From Panopea generosa (lineage: Eukaryota; Mollusca; Bivalvia; Adapedonta; Hiatellidae): a stretch of 64,000 nucleotides of DNA. The notes under the pieces were generated by a model. That model was given only the letters and a program-made list of their open reading frames with translations. It had not been told where the DNA came from and did not search any database. The stretch covers positions 31,835,707-31,899,706 of the forward strand of contig CM055894.1 in NCBI GenBank assembly GCA_029582155.1, in the 5' to 3' direction. Made by a program: the position numbers and the translations under genes. Of this stretch, positions 47,263 to 59,240 are shown in pieces. Numbering within the stretch: position 1 is the first letter of the stretch; each line of letters starts with the position of its first letter.

Positions 47263-47495
47263 TCCTTTACTTCATATATACTTCTTTCGACACCTCTAAT
47301 ATAGACGCCTTTGGACACCTAATATAGAAGGCTTTTGAAATATTCGGTGAATTATGTTTATATTAACTGACAGAGTGGAAAACAGTGCAGAAAGTGTTCA
47401 GATTGCTCGTTACAAGCAATCTGAACTCTTCCTGCACTGTTTTCAATTGTCTTCTGTGATTGATGAGGGAAAACGCGTATCTGTGGAGTAAAGGG
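47263..47495 (-). mobile_element. piggyBac-type MITE, copy 2
   Basis: Reversed relative to 16547-16722, flanked by TTAA at 47259-47262 and 47496-47499, with ends CCTTTACTTCAT / GGAGTAAAGGG. It carries an internal palindrome of about 29-bp arms (AACAGTGCAG..GTTCAGATTGCT / AGCAATCTGAAC..CTGCACTGTT) of which copy 1 has one arm only. Confidence 0.85.
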
Positions 47496-47633
47496 TTAAA
47501 TCCTGAATATACATTTATCAGCAAAAGAGATACGTGTACTTTTGAAGTCGATGTTAATATTGCATTTTGGGTCAATGTACCTAAACCATATCTAAAATTG
47601 TAAAATATAGCTGTAAAGGAATGGCCGTATCTA

Positions 47634-48330
47634 ATGTTGAGAGAACTAAATAATATAAATCAAGGTAAAGTCCCCCAAGATCAAAGAGTGTGCCTACAAG
47701 ACCTTGGTCCGCCCCCAGTTAGAGTATGCAAGTACCATTTTGACCCCAACACCAGGTCCAATATTGACAAACTTGAAAGAGTTCAGAGACATGCAGCACG
47801 CTGGACCATGAATGAAAATTCCCATTACTCCAGTGTTACTAACATGTTAAAATGACTGAGTTGGAGAACCTTGAAGCAGCGCCAGGCAGATGTGCTTTTA
47901 TGCCTCCTTTACAAAATTGCCCATGAGTTCGTCGCCATCTTTATACCTTATTACTCTGAAGCTAACCACCTGATATCAAGATATTGTCACTCTATGTCTT
48001 TTAAACACACTAGGGTTGACTACTACAAGTATTCATTCTTTCCCCTTACTATAGTACAGCGGAACTCGTTACCAGCAGATGTTGTACTCCTGTAAGACTT
48101 TGATTCATTCAAGCTTGCAGTTAGCCAGCTGCAGCACACTAAACCATGAGCATTTTGAGTTTGTTTTTAATCTTCTTTTATCTTGTCGAACTGTTTTAAA
48201 ACCGTTTACACTTTTTTACCCTTTTCCTTATTATGCTTTACTTTGCCTTTTTCTATTAATGTAAGACACGACGCACAACTGCCCGATTATGCCTGTGAAG
48301 ACGTGTGGCAAAATATAAAGATAAATAGAT
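47634..48330 (+). mobile_element. LINE 3' part: RT C-terminus, broken, plus 3' UTR
   Basis: Frames read FDPNTRSNIDKLERVQRHAA, then RQADVLLCLLYKIAHEFVAI and YYKYSFFPLTIVQRNSLPAD. This is the well-known C-terminal tail of LINE reverse transcriptases (SNIDKLERVQRRAARW...WNALPAD). At least two frame changes are present. The 3' UTR ends with GCACAACTGCCCGATTATGC. Confidence 0.85.
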
Positions 48331-48349
48331 TCTTATTTGGCTCGATTGC

Positions 48350-48520
48350 GATGAAGGTCAGAGCTTATATGAACCTCTCTCGAGTCTGCTTCCTGGGTAG
48401 AATCAGTACTGAGTGTTGTTATGAGAGGCATCTGGTAGAGCTTTGGCCCGACCGAACCTGCAACCTCTGGAGTGAGCGGCCAACACTCTGTCAATTCCGC
48501 TACCGCCGCGCCTTGAGAGA
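48350..48520 (-). mobile_element. SINE, family E
   Basis: On the minus strand CGGTAGCGGAATTGACAGAG and CAGAGGTTGCAGGTTCGGTC give a tRNA-like head. GCCTCTCATAACAACACTCA and AAGCAGACTCGAGAGAGG complete the body shared with 49300-49475 and 52733-52915. Confidence 0.8.
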
Positions 48521-48689
48521 ACTTGTGGCCAGAGCCAAAATATCACTAAACATCCCAACTTTATATTTTCCTTAACTCAGATATTTGAAAGACTATTACT
48601 TTATTTAAAATTATCATTTAGCAATTTATACTGTACCAATGGGTAAATATATGTTATGACTTCATTTAGGCGTGGTCACTAAAGTAAGC

Positions 48690-48931
48690 ATTTAGAGATA
48701 TTAAAAGTTTCGAGTTTAAGAAGATCGCTGCTTGAGATGTTAATGAAACCTGCCCCAGACCTTTTGTCGAATATTGTATTTGAGTTATATGCATGCTGCA
48801 TGTATGTACTGTAACATAATATTGATCTATTATCTTTGTGTCATGTGTTACATTTATTATCTGAATTTGTATGTAATGAGACACATTATATGCTTAAATT
48901 ACTGAATAAAGAATTTGAATCTTGAATCTTG
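48690..48931 (+). mobile_element. LINE 3' tail (CR1/L2-like)
   Basis: ATGAGACACATTATATGCTT then GAATAAAGAATTTGAATCTTGAATC is a short-repeat LINE terminus without poly-A. No coding part remains. Confidence 0.65.
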
Positions 48932-49012
48932 TAATATGGCAAAACATATGTTTAAACTAAAATTTATTGATGAAGATTGATATCACCATTTGGTTACAGG
49001 GGCATATGCATA

Positions 49013-49193
49013 CAGTCAAACCTGTGTTTGTGGCCACCTCTATTAAGCAGTCACTTGTCTCAAGCAGCTACTTTGCTATTTCATATTGCTTTGCTTTCAG
49101 AGCAAACTAACCTATACCAAGCAACAACCTGTCTTAAAATACCACTTTTACTACTTTCCTTGAATGACTACTTAAGACAGGCTTGCCTGTACA
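49013..49193 (+). mobile_element. MITE with CAGTCAAACCTGT ends, copy 2
   Basis: It starts TACAGTCAAACCTGTG and ends AAGACAGGCTTGCCTGTA, so TA lies at both edges. The body is homologous to 2511-2688. Confidence 0.75.
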
Positions 49194-49299
49194 TATTTAT
49201 TTGATGTATAAACAAACGCTGACACGATTCCAACATAGCCCTGTGTCCCTTTCAAGTTAAAAAAAGCATATGCATGTTTACTTTTATTCAAAATATCTA

Positions 49300-49475
49300 T
49301 GCGGAGTGGACTCAGGTGGATAGAGTATTGACCGCTCTCGCCAGAGATTGCGAGTTCGGTTCCCAGCTCGATCTGATGCCTCTATAAAACGACACTCAGT
49401 ACTGTCTCTACCCAGGAAGTGGATTCAAGAGCGGACCATATAAGTTCTGAGCTTTCTTCGCAATCGATTTAAACT
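49300..49475 (+). mobile_element. SINE, family E
   Basis: GGACTCAGGTGGATAGAGTA and GCGAGTTCGGTTCCCAGCTC, then GACACTCAGTACTGTCTCTA and GGATTCAAGAGCGGACC. Confidence 0.85.
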
Positions 49476-50630
49476 AAATTAGCAGTCTCTAGATATCGAT
49501 ATTATTTAACGGCAGGTTTCGAACGGTAAACTCAGTAAGGCAACACCATCACCATCAGTACATGAAGTTCTGTTTTCATAATTCGATACATTTAGAAATA
49601 CAATCTGATTTTGCGAGTGCTTCCTGTTGACATGTTCGTCTCATTGATAACGTAAGGTTACACCTTTCTATTGTTGATACCGGCATCGATACGTGTCAGT
49701 CACACCTGAACGTGCGATCATCACAGCTATCACACGTAGAAGTTGTAAAGTCAGACTTGTTAATGTAGCAAGTAAAATATGGGCGTGGAGGGGGGAAATG
49801 CTTTAAGAAAATAAAACTGACGCCAAATATGGTTATTTTGCATGAATAGTGATAAAACAAGTTATCTATACATATAAAATGCTGCTTAATTTTTAAAATG
49901 AAAGAACGTATATACAAAGATAATAATATTATTGCAAGTATTTGTTATTTATATTTTTGGTAGAATATTTGTGAAATATTACAACCTCACAGACTAATCT
50001 TAACAGCGCGCATTCAATAAAAAAATAATTTTAGTGTTTTACTTATCCTTTTATGATAGCTTTTGTATTGTTTTAATTTAGATTTTGTTTTATAACATTC
50101 GGCATGTAATTTTCGCCACTTTTCTTAACTCAATAATGATTTACTGTAACAATACCAATAACAAAAGCAATGCCAAAAGCACGTATATGAGATTTATAAA
50201 GTATTCAAACACATAGAGCCGGAATATTATACAACCTTCATGCTAGAAATTTGATTATTTCCAATTTTATAACGGGATTGCTGAAATGAAATTCAGTATA
50301 ATTGCGACATTCCCGTGTGTCATTCACACATCAAAGTGCGATCATTCCTGTAAATTGTAGATCTATATAAAAAAATCAGGCGTATTTTGCACTTTTAGCT
50401 TACAAAGAAATGAGAAGTGTTGATATAGAATGGATAGTAAACAGTAAAGTGTAAGAAAACAAAACACATTTAATATTTAATTACATTCGTATAAAATGAA
50501 TAGAACAATTTACAAGTTTCTAAAAAAGTGAGTACAAACATTGACACATGCAACAGAGATATATTATTGCAGGACTACGCTATATCTTTTCTGTTACGTA
50601 TTTGACTTTTCCCCCATTTTTATAACCAAA

Positions 50631-50675
50631 CCGGGTTAGCCCATTCGGTTGCGCGTCTGGCTGTCAATAGAATGC

Positions 50676-50726
<51 letters not shown>
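50631..50726 (+). repeat. SINE family A head scrap joined to a (GA)n tract
   Basis: GGGTTAGCCCATTCGGTTGC and CGTCTGGCTGTCAATA (50631-50669) are the first 40 bp of a family A SINE. The rest is replaced by about 24 GA units (50679-50726). Confidence 0.85.
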
Positions 50727-51230
50727 CGATAGCACGACATACATATCTCACGCTGTGAGTGTAAGTTGGACTAACTTATTTTTAATATAAAAAACAGATC
50801 GTTAAAATGAAATGAGTACAAATACAGACAAAATGACCTTTTTGATGCAATTTCCTTCTGTTCTATCTTTTGTGAAGTCATTTGCTTTGAACAGTTTGAC
50901 TATTCAAATGAAATTCTCTTGAAATGTTGACTTACACTTTCATTTGTACGACTGTCACTTCTCAGGACTTGAACTATTTTCGCTGGACAGGTTTCACTAA
51001 TACATCTCAAGTTGAGATTTTCATCAACTAAATAATGTGAACTTCGCTAAATTTCAACTTCAACTCGCTATTACACAATTGTCAAAACAAATCGTTACTC
51101 AATGGTGAAGGATGTAATTCAAAATGACTTAAATGAAGCTTTATCATCTCAAAAATTTGATTTAAGAATATCTCAAGTTAAGATGTTCAGTACAACTTGG
51201 ACCCGTACCGTGTCAAGAGCACGGGAACGT

Positions 51231-51615
51231 CTCACTCCACTATCATATTTCCCCGTATGTAACATATGTAATATCAAAACCGACAACGCGGTGAAAAAAA
51301 TGAAACACGATTCTGGATTAAAATTCTTCACTAGTTTAAGATTTGTGACACCTATCAACTTCCAAGGCTATAATATGTCAATAATCAAAGGTGCAATTTG
51401 ATCCATAATGTCTAAAACGACACTAACTTGGCTAGACTAATATCGGTATCAAATTTTCTGTGGTGATTTCTGTACTGTACTGACCATTTAACACATGTTA
51501 GGAATGAAAAAATCACTGCAATATAAATCAAATAAAATAGCAAAAAGGGGAACTATATTTTTACTTCTGCCTGCTATATCCGCCCGTATTACGAAAGGGC
51601 GATAATAGTGCAATG
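51231..51615 (+). mobile_element. MITE, family G, copy 1
   Basis: It starts CTCACTCCACTATCATATTT and ends GGCGATAATAGTG, partly inverted ends. The 3' half (TGGTGATTTCTGTACTGTAC, ACCATTTAACACATG, AAATCACTGCAATA) aligns with 55628-55985. A reversed scrap of the 5' end is at 4877-4934. The 99-residue frame at 51102-51401 overlaps it and is not called. Confidence 0.6.
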
Positions 51616-51748
51616 ATTTTTTAGATAAAAAGGCATTTGACATCTTGGAAAGATATGATGATACAAATACTAGTACTTTCACATGATAAACAATTAAATG
51701 CCACTATCAATGAGTTATCTAATAAATTTAAATTTATTTGACTGTGAA

Positions 51749-51955
51749 GTCAATACATTCTGTTTTGATTAGCTGGTATGTCAATACATTTTGTTCTGAT
51801 TGGCTGGTAAGTCAATACATGTTGTTCTGATTGGCTGGTAAGTCAATACATTTTGTTCTGATTGGCTGGTACGTCAATACGTTTTGTTCTGATTGGCTCG
51901 CAAGTCAAAACATTTTGTTCTGATTTGATGGCAAATCAATACATTTTGTTCTGAT
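51749..51955 (+). repeat. 31-bp tandem repeat carrying CCAAT boxes
   Basis: GTCAATACATTTTGTTCTGA then TTGGCTGGTAA repeats every 31 bp (51780, 51811, ...), six to seven copies. Several units contain TGATTGGCT, a CCAAT box in reverse. Confidence 0.9.
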
Positions 51956-52732
51956 TATTCTGACTTTTCTTCTGCAGCATATGGCAAAGATATTGCAAGC
52001 GAAATCTACGCATTCAATTATATTTAGCACAAATTGATACGTAAACAGACTTGTATTATTTGGGGTGATGTTTCATTAAAACTTTATTGCTTATTAATAC
52101 AATTTCAATAGCATAAATACACCCAGTGACTTTTAAAACGCACCACCTACATACATACAGGTCATTTAAGATTTGCCATCTCTGTCTTCTACTGTTAGAA
52201 TTTCATGACTGAGACTTAAGTGTTTGAGGCATTTTCTCCATTTTTTAAGCTACCGTCAATAGTGAAAATTCACAGGCGTCTTTAAAGAGTGGTATGAACC
52301 ATTCATACACTCGTAATTAAAGGCATCAACAATTCATGTCTCAATAATGAAATTTCGAAAGTAGGAGACAGAGATGACACTCTTAATGTGTATAGACTTT
52401 CTGTGAACTAGGATGACATTCCTGCATTAAATTACCTGTATGTAAGCGATGCGTTTTCAAACTTATTAAATACCAGAAAATCTTTTTTTAATGGTGAAGT
52501 AAAACATATTGTAACGAATGGTCGCCCCGTGGTTATCACACATTTTCTTGCTCAACCCAAATTCTTACTCAAACATTGATATAAAAATTCGCATTAAAGC
52601 GTAAGCAATCCTTATGGAGTTCTTAAATAGAAACTTACAGGTTTTACATTTACTTTTCTTATAAGTGCATTTGATTTTTAGTTGAGCATGATATCTCGAG
52701 CATGGATCAAAGTGTTCGATGCCTGATCTTTC

Positions 52733-52915
52733 AAGCGTGGACAGTAGTGTAATGGATAGAATGTTGGCCGCTCACACCAGAGGTTGTAGGTTCGATCCCC
52801 AGCTCAAACCGATGCCTCTCATAAAACAATACTCAGTACTGGATTACCCCAGGAAATGGACTCGAGAGCGGTTTCTATACACACTTAACTTTCACCGCAA
52901 TCAAGCTAAATTAAA
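52733..52915 (+). mobile_element. SINE, family E
   Basis: GGACAGTAGTGTAATGGATA and AGGTTGTAGGTTCGATCCCC form a clean head. The body has AAAACAATACTCAGTACTGG and GGACTCGAGAGCGG. Confidence 0.88.
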
Positions 52916-52919
52916 TTAG

Positions 52920-53899
52920 AATACATAAACTCACTCTGTTCTTTGATATATATTCTATTACATTCAATTCATACTAAATAGCTGAAACTAGCTATCACAA
53001 TCAAATGTTCTCGCAGTGATAGTTTTTGTATAGAAGACACCCTGAAACCGGCTGTAATAAGATTTAATTAATAAGACACATTAGCTTCGTCAAAATCTAT
53101 GACAATGAAAAGTCGTATTGTTTACTTAAAATTGCAAAACAAGACTTCGTGCTAATCTGATAGATGGTTATGCTTGCATCGGAAAATTATTCTGCTTTAG
53201 CGATGTTATTTTCTAATGTATATGTAATACGATCACGCTATTTTATGGCATTAATTTTACTTTTAAAAAGATACACACCAATTTTGACGAGGTTCTACTT
53301 ATCGCTATATCAGAAAAATATACATTTTCATAATACATATAGATACTCTATTTTGTTATTTTTTTATTTTTTTTCAGAAAGGAGCGTACTTTAGTAAAAT
53401 TATTGGATTATCCTATATCTCACATATCTTGTTATTTTTTTTAATTCCATCTGTTTATCTTAATTTAAATGATAGTAAAAGGTTCAAAGAAAAAAGTTGT
53501 GTTATTTAAGGTAGTTCGCATAATTTATAAAAATAACCTGTACAATTATCCTATGAAGTCTCAGCTTCTTTTTAGATAAACTACCCGTTTCTCGTAAACA
53601 GCGCTCGTCAACGAACAATTTTCGCCGGTTCTTGCCTTTTAAAACAATCAAAATTAACTCAAAATTGTTAATTATAGCATTTTTAAACTACTTATTAATT
53701 TCCTGTGATAGTTATATTCTTAAACATGAAATAAAATAAATTTTAAAAAGTGATATAAAAGAACAGATTTAAAGTAATATTGGCCATTTTACAAGGAAAT
53801 CACGGCGAAAATCGTCCGAAAAATACGTACCGCTAGGGGGAACAATTAACGATATTCCGCGGGACCATATGAAAAACAAAGCTTAAACGAAAGCTGATA
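52920..53899. other. No gene seen
   Basis: AT-rich. The plus-strand frame at 53164-53394 is hydrophobic but has no recognisable domain or exon borders. Confidence 0.45.
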
Positions 53900-53907
53900 C
53901 TTCATAG

Positions 53908-54205
53908 ATTGATTGATTGAATATTAAGCGTCATTTTTATGCCATCGAGGGCTAACAGACGATCAGTTAACCTAACCACTGTTTCCTGGGATCCTCAAAG
54001 GTTAACCAGTACTCGAGCACACCCCATCTCCGCAAATAACTGATATTACTTTCCCACTTTAATCAGCGGCGAGAGACGAATGATAATAAGACACAATGTC
54101 GTATATCAAGCATCACGGAAACTGTTGCTGAGCGGGAGTTCGAACCCACGACCCCAGGATTGATAGTCAGACGCGTAACGGACTGAGTTAATCGGGCCCG
54201 GGCTT
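53908..54205 (-). mobile_element. SINE, family A, 8-bp target duplication
   Basis: Minus-strand copy from CCCGGGCCCGATTAACTCAG to the AATATTCAATCAATCAATC tail. CTTCATAG flanks it at 53900-53907 and 54206-54213. Confidence 0.88.
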
Positions 54206-54489
54206 CTTCATAGAACAAGTAAACAGATTTTTGATAAATTACGCCATATGTCAAAAAATGCAATAGGAACACCGCTAACTTAATGATTACTATATTCATA
54301 TTTTCAAAAACTATATGTAATAAAAATGTTACTACTTCCTGATATATGAAGTTTCATATAGTTACCTATGGATATTGATAGTTCTATATCGTTATACTTT
54401 TATAGGTAGAACGATTGATTTAATATATGAACGTGTGTCCTTTAAAATAATTTTTTGTACATCACAAAAAAAACTTGGATATTCGAAGA

Positions 54490-55085
54490 TACATGTCTTC
54501 TTCTTGCACATATATGTCTTCTTCTTACGCATCTGTGTTTCCTTCTAACACGATTGTGTTTTCTTCTAACACTTCTATGTCGCCTAACACATCTGTGTTT
54601 CCTTTTAACACGTTTGTGTTTTCTACTCAGACTTTTGTGTTTTCTTATAACACGTCCATGTCTTTCAACACTCCTGTGTCTGCAACACCTCTGTGTTTTC
54701 CTCATATACCTCCGTATGTTTCTACCACTATGCTTTCTTCGAAATTCTTCTTTGCTTTCTTCTAATACTTGTGTGTCGTCTAACAATTCTACGTCTTTTC
54801 TTAACACTTTTTTTGTTTTCTTTTAACACTGTTATGTCTTCTTCTTACCTCCTGTGTTTTTTTAAACAAGTATGCATCTTCGTCTAACACTTCTGCGATT
54901 ACTTCTAATCATTTTATGATTTTTTCTAATCCTTCTTTGTTTTTCTTCTAATACTTCTTTGTCGTCTAACTCTTCTATGTCTTTTTATTTTCTTTCAACA
55001 CTTCCACGTCTTTATCTTACAATTCTGAGTTTTTCCTAACAATTCTATGTTTTTCTCTAACCCTTCGTCTAACTATTTTCTAACA
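54490..55085 (+). repeat. Degenerate 20-24-bp tandem repeat, pyrimidine-rich strand
   Basis: Units close to TCTAACACGTTTGTGTTTTC repeat with drift over about 600 bp. The plus strand is strongly C/T biased. The Arg/Lys/His-rich minus-strand frame here is a product of the repeat. Confidence 0.8.
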
Positions 55086-55627
55086 TACATATGACTTTGA
55101 AATTATGCTTTATTCACGGCACATGTTGAATAAATACTGTATGGCTTATTCCCGAAAACACACAAATGATAATATTTCTTGACATACATTTGGCAAGGAA
55201 TTTAAGTTATTCGAGTTATTTTTGTAACGAAAGAACATATCATATAGAATATTCCATATGATATTTCGAAGAGTATTACTTTCTTAATATGTTCCTTTTA
55301 TTTTTCATTGATATAATCTTGACTACCAATAGTAACTACCCGTTTTATCATTTTTAACAATAATAAGTATTTGTTTCTTACACATAAATAATGTACTTTC
55401 ATTGCATTGGTACGATAAACTACAGGCAAAATAAGAACATATTTATTCAGTTATCTTTGTTGTTTTTTTTATTTTAAAACATTACAGTAACATTATATTC
55501 GTCTTAGGTAGACAGATGAAATTTTGCTTATACCACCTGTGTTGAAGCCGGAGGAATATAAATTCAAGTTTATTTATAAATGTATAATGAAAACGACGTT
55601 ACGTACCACGCCGCATGAACAATACGT

Positions 55628-55985
55628 CTCACACCACTATTATATTTCCCATAGGGTTCCACTGTAACACGTGTGTCCAAAACAATTTTTTAAATGCAAT
55701 AATTATGTGATACTATTAATTCCAGAGTAATACTGAGTCATCTATTCGCCAACGATGCGGTCCGAGCCAACAATTTTAAAATGATACATAATTGCCTAGA
55801 ACATCTGGTATAGCATAACACTTTCATTGGTGATTTCTAATATACTGACCATTTAAGACATGGTAGGAAAAAATAAATCACTGCAATAAAAAGCCCTAAA
55901 AAGAAGAAAAAGAGAACTAAAGTTTTATTTCTATCTCCTTCATCTGTAGATCCGGGGTACTCAAGGGAGATAATAGTGATGTGAG
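55628..55985 (+). mobile_element. MITE, family G, copy 2
   Basis: 358 bp with inverted ends CTCACACCACTATTATATTTCCC / GGGAGATAATAGTGATGTGAG (about 20 bp, imperfect). Target duplication is unclear. Confidence 0.7.
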
Positions 55986-56490
55986 TCTAATAGTTTGGTT
56001 TTAATTAACACGCTCATCTATACAAGAAGTATGTAAACAATGTATTCCTTTAATACTGATTAATTAGACATAGTACTATAATTGAAAAAAGGAAAGGCTG
56101 CCTCCGTGGTGTAGTCGCTTAATGGCGGTTATAAATAATCATTGTTTCTTCTTCTTTAAAATGCATTTTTTCTTATTTTAATGCTCATTTATTTTTATTT
56201 GAATGCCCTTAGTGATGTATTTTGAACATTTCGAAAGCATTTGCATGGTTGAGTTGTGAATTCAGATATGAATAAATGATTTCGGAAGTCTACTTTCACT
56301 TTGTCAACAGTGTACACACCGAACAGAAAACTCTCTTATATAACATATGACCCTACTTTTCTCGTCATATTTTGATTGTTCAGAGGTTGTCAAAGAATAA
56401 AATGTAAGTTTCACTTCTTTCATTGGGTCTATCTACGAACAACACGCTTTCAAACATTTTTATTTACTATAGAACAACGAATAAAAAACA

Positions 56491-56697
56491 ATGGCGGCCA
56501 TACACCATGCAGCGTTTATAGGTGAGTAAATACGGATACACACATGACGGAGTATTGTAATTGTACACTGGAAACCGTTGGTGACAAATTACGTGCTTGT
56601 GGAAGCAGAGGTGACTACATAAGTATCGACGCCTTTTCAACACAAAGACAGTGCTTCGAAATGAAGCATCCGTTTGTGGCTTTAATGTTAGTTTATG
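56491..56697 (+). other. Two candidate first exons (uncertain)
   Basis: ATGGCGGCCATACACCATGC ... ATAG|GTGAGT (56491-56521) has a good start context and donor. Within 200 bp, a second ATG at 56661 opens MKHPFVALMLVY and ends at TATG|GTAAGA (56697), like a signal-peptide exon. Both end in phase 1. TATATAA lies at about 56337. No downstream exon could be matched on the plus strand, so neither is called as a gene. Confidence 0.25.
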
Positions 56698-57494
56698 GTA
56701 AGATTATTATTTTCTTGTTTTATTTCTATTTCAGCAGAATTTCTAACATTGTTATGTTTTTGTTTCAGTAACGAGCTGTTGCTTTAATTGATTAAAGCGC
56801 CTCTTACATTATTTAGTATATTTCAATGGTGTAGAGTAAATTTTTTTTAAAAAAGACATTAAATTTAAGCTTATTTTACAACTTATTTTAACATCGATGC
56901 TGTCGGTTATTTAAATACTTCCTTATATGAATATGCATTAAATAAAAATGAATGTTTCCTATCAGTGAATTAATTACAGTGTTAAATTTTGTTGTTGTTT
57001 TTTAACAAGAGATATAAACTGAAATATTATACATAATCTACCTTTTTAATGTTTAATTAATACAAACCTAAGAGCAGTCCAAAACAAATAAATAATGAGA
57101 ATATTACCGAATAATAAATTTCTGTGTAAATGTAATATTTATAATAAATAATACAAACTTATGTGATTTTTGCAATAAGCATATCTTAGTGAAAATTTGA
57201 TTGAAATAGATTTGAATTATTCAACGATTTCTCTTGGGAATCCTGACCTGAGTAGTTATTCGAGTTGATTAAACTGAATATTGACTTATAGAAATATTTG
57301 TTGTCAAAAACAAGTATGAACAAACAATTCCAAAGTTCAACAATTTTATATTTTTTTATAAAATATCAGGAAAATTAAGAAAAAAAAATAGTTAGTAACA
57401 AAAATAAAGTGACGCAACATCTGTTTTTTTTTAATAAAAATAAAAACTCACAATTTAACTTTCATTCAAATTGACAGTGTAAAGCATTCTTACC

Positions 57495-57742
57495 TGCCGA
57501 GCTAGGTTAGCTCATTCGGTAACGCGTCAGACTATCAATCCAGGGGCCATGAGTTCGAATCCCCCTGCCACAGTTACCGTGATAATTGATATATGACATT
57601 GCGTCTCATTATCCTTTGTCTCAATGCTGATTCAAGTGAGAAAGTTATCAGTTAATTGCGGTTAACCTTTAATATTAACTGATCGTCTGTTAGCCTTCGC
57701 TGGCAAAGAAATGACGCTAAATATTCAATCAATCGATCAAAC
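57495..57742 (+). mobile_element. SINE, family A
   Basis: GAGCTAGGTTAGCTCATTCG, ACTATCAATCCAGGGGCCAT and GAGTTCGAATCCCC, then the family A body to AATATTCAATCAATCGATCA. A small internal deletion removes the CTCGAGTACTGG part. Confidence 0.88.
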
Positions 57743-58584
57743 CTAATCTCTTTTTGTGACTACTCCTGTTTATTTTCCTTCTTCTATCCCCGTCTTATTC
57801 CATTTTCATTTTTCTTTTTCCTTTGTTTCATATTATAACATTATTTTATAGAATACACTCAATAAAAAAATGTAAACTGTTCGTGTCCTATTAAGTATAT
57901 TTGCAAAATGTGTGTTTTATGAAATAATAAAAATAAAAACGAAAAGTAAAGTTTGGTTTCTAATTATTAGTGTAATAAATTGGAACTGAGAAATATAAAT
58001 ATTTTGTGAAACTTCCTTGGGATGTAATTGCTACTGTATTGTTTATTTATTTTCTATTAGCACATGCACTAAATAAGAAAAAAACATACTTTACTCATAA
58101 AGTAAGATACTAAGATATAAGGTAATTTATTTCCTCAAATGTTATAGGAGAGCGCAAGCATATACATTTATAACACATGGTAGAGCATTATTCACTTTGA
58201 TAAACCATAGCAATACATGGAGATGACGAAAAGATAATCACAATAGTTATTATAAAAGGAAAAAAAAGGAATTAACTTCAAACAAAACGTACAATGAAAC
58301 ATTTTTATGCATACACTTTCAACACGATATAAATAATTGTAACCAGCAAATGATGATCATCATATGTATCATCATCTGTGACATAATGTTTTAAACATGC
58401 AAATTTACACCTCTTATTGTTTTGGTATATATTTATGAGACACCTTGAAACCAAAGTCATTAACAAAAATTAACCCAGTTACAATATTTCGTTCTTAATT
58501 CAGATCTTCACTTACTTCAGAGAATGACAACAACATTTAATGCACATCGATTCATTTTACTTGTAGCCTAGTATTAAGCATATC

Positions 58585-58800
58585 CCAGGGTCTTCTTTGG
58601 CTGAGTGTTTTAAGGTTGTGTCGTTTAATGGTCATTTACATCACACTGTTGAGGTCGTTAGATCGTGCCGAGCTCGGTCCAAAAATGTATGTATGACAGT
58701 TTGCAAGTCACTTGCGGAAGGGCGGTTATTCTACCCAGTTCGTTCCGAAGTCTTCTTCCATCACTATAACGGAAATGCCATCGCCATTATATGATATAGT
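58585..58800 (+). mobile_element. SINE, family D
   Basis: GGGTCTTCTTTGGCTGAGTG, GTTGAGGTCGTTAGATCGTG and AAGTCACTTGCGGAAGGGCG, TTATTCTACCCAGTTC follow the family D order. Confidence 0.7.
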
Positions 58801-58973
58801 GTATCAAGATTGGCTGGGAAGGATTATCTCCCTTGTCTATCTTTCCACTATTTGCTTCGCATTACACATTGTGTTTATTTCCATAAAATTGGATATAAGC
58901 ACCTTCTAGTCAGTACACAATTTCAGGATAGTTTTAGGAAATACGGTTTTAAAATGACAATGACCTAGAATCT

Positions 58974-59240
58974 TACAGTTCTCTCAGTCGGTAGCGTGAC
59001 TGACTATCAATCTAGGGGTCGTGAGTTCGATTCTCCACCCTGCTACAGTCTCCGTATTGATTGATATTCAACACCGTATCTCAATATCATTCATCTCTCA
59101 CCGCTGATTCAAGTAAAAAATTACTTTCAGTGATGGATATGCTCGAGTACTGGTTTACCTATTGGGATCCCAGAAAATATTAGTTAGGTATGTTATCCCT
59201 AGTTGACATTAAATGACGCTAGAAATTCAAACAAACACAC
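58974..59240 (+). mobile_element. SINE, family A (worn)
   Basis: TCTCTCAGTCGGTAGCGTGA, ACTATCAATCTAGGGGTCGT and GAGTTCGATTCTCC, CCGCTGATTCAAGT, GACGCTAGAAATTCAA. Confidence 0.8.

Noticed and set aside
51102-51401. 99-residue plus-strand protein
   Set aside because: It overlaps a MITE, has no recognisable domain, and the aligned second copy has no such frame.
52719-52919. 66-residue plus-strand protein
   Set aside because: Entirely within a family E SINE head and body.
54442-54807. 121-residue Arg/Lys/His-rich protein on the minus strand
   Set aside because: The frame is created by a degenerate tandem repeat. The opposite strand also stays open over the same span, and there is no domain or exon border.
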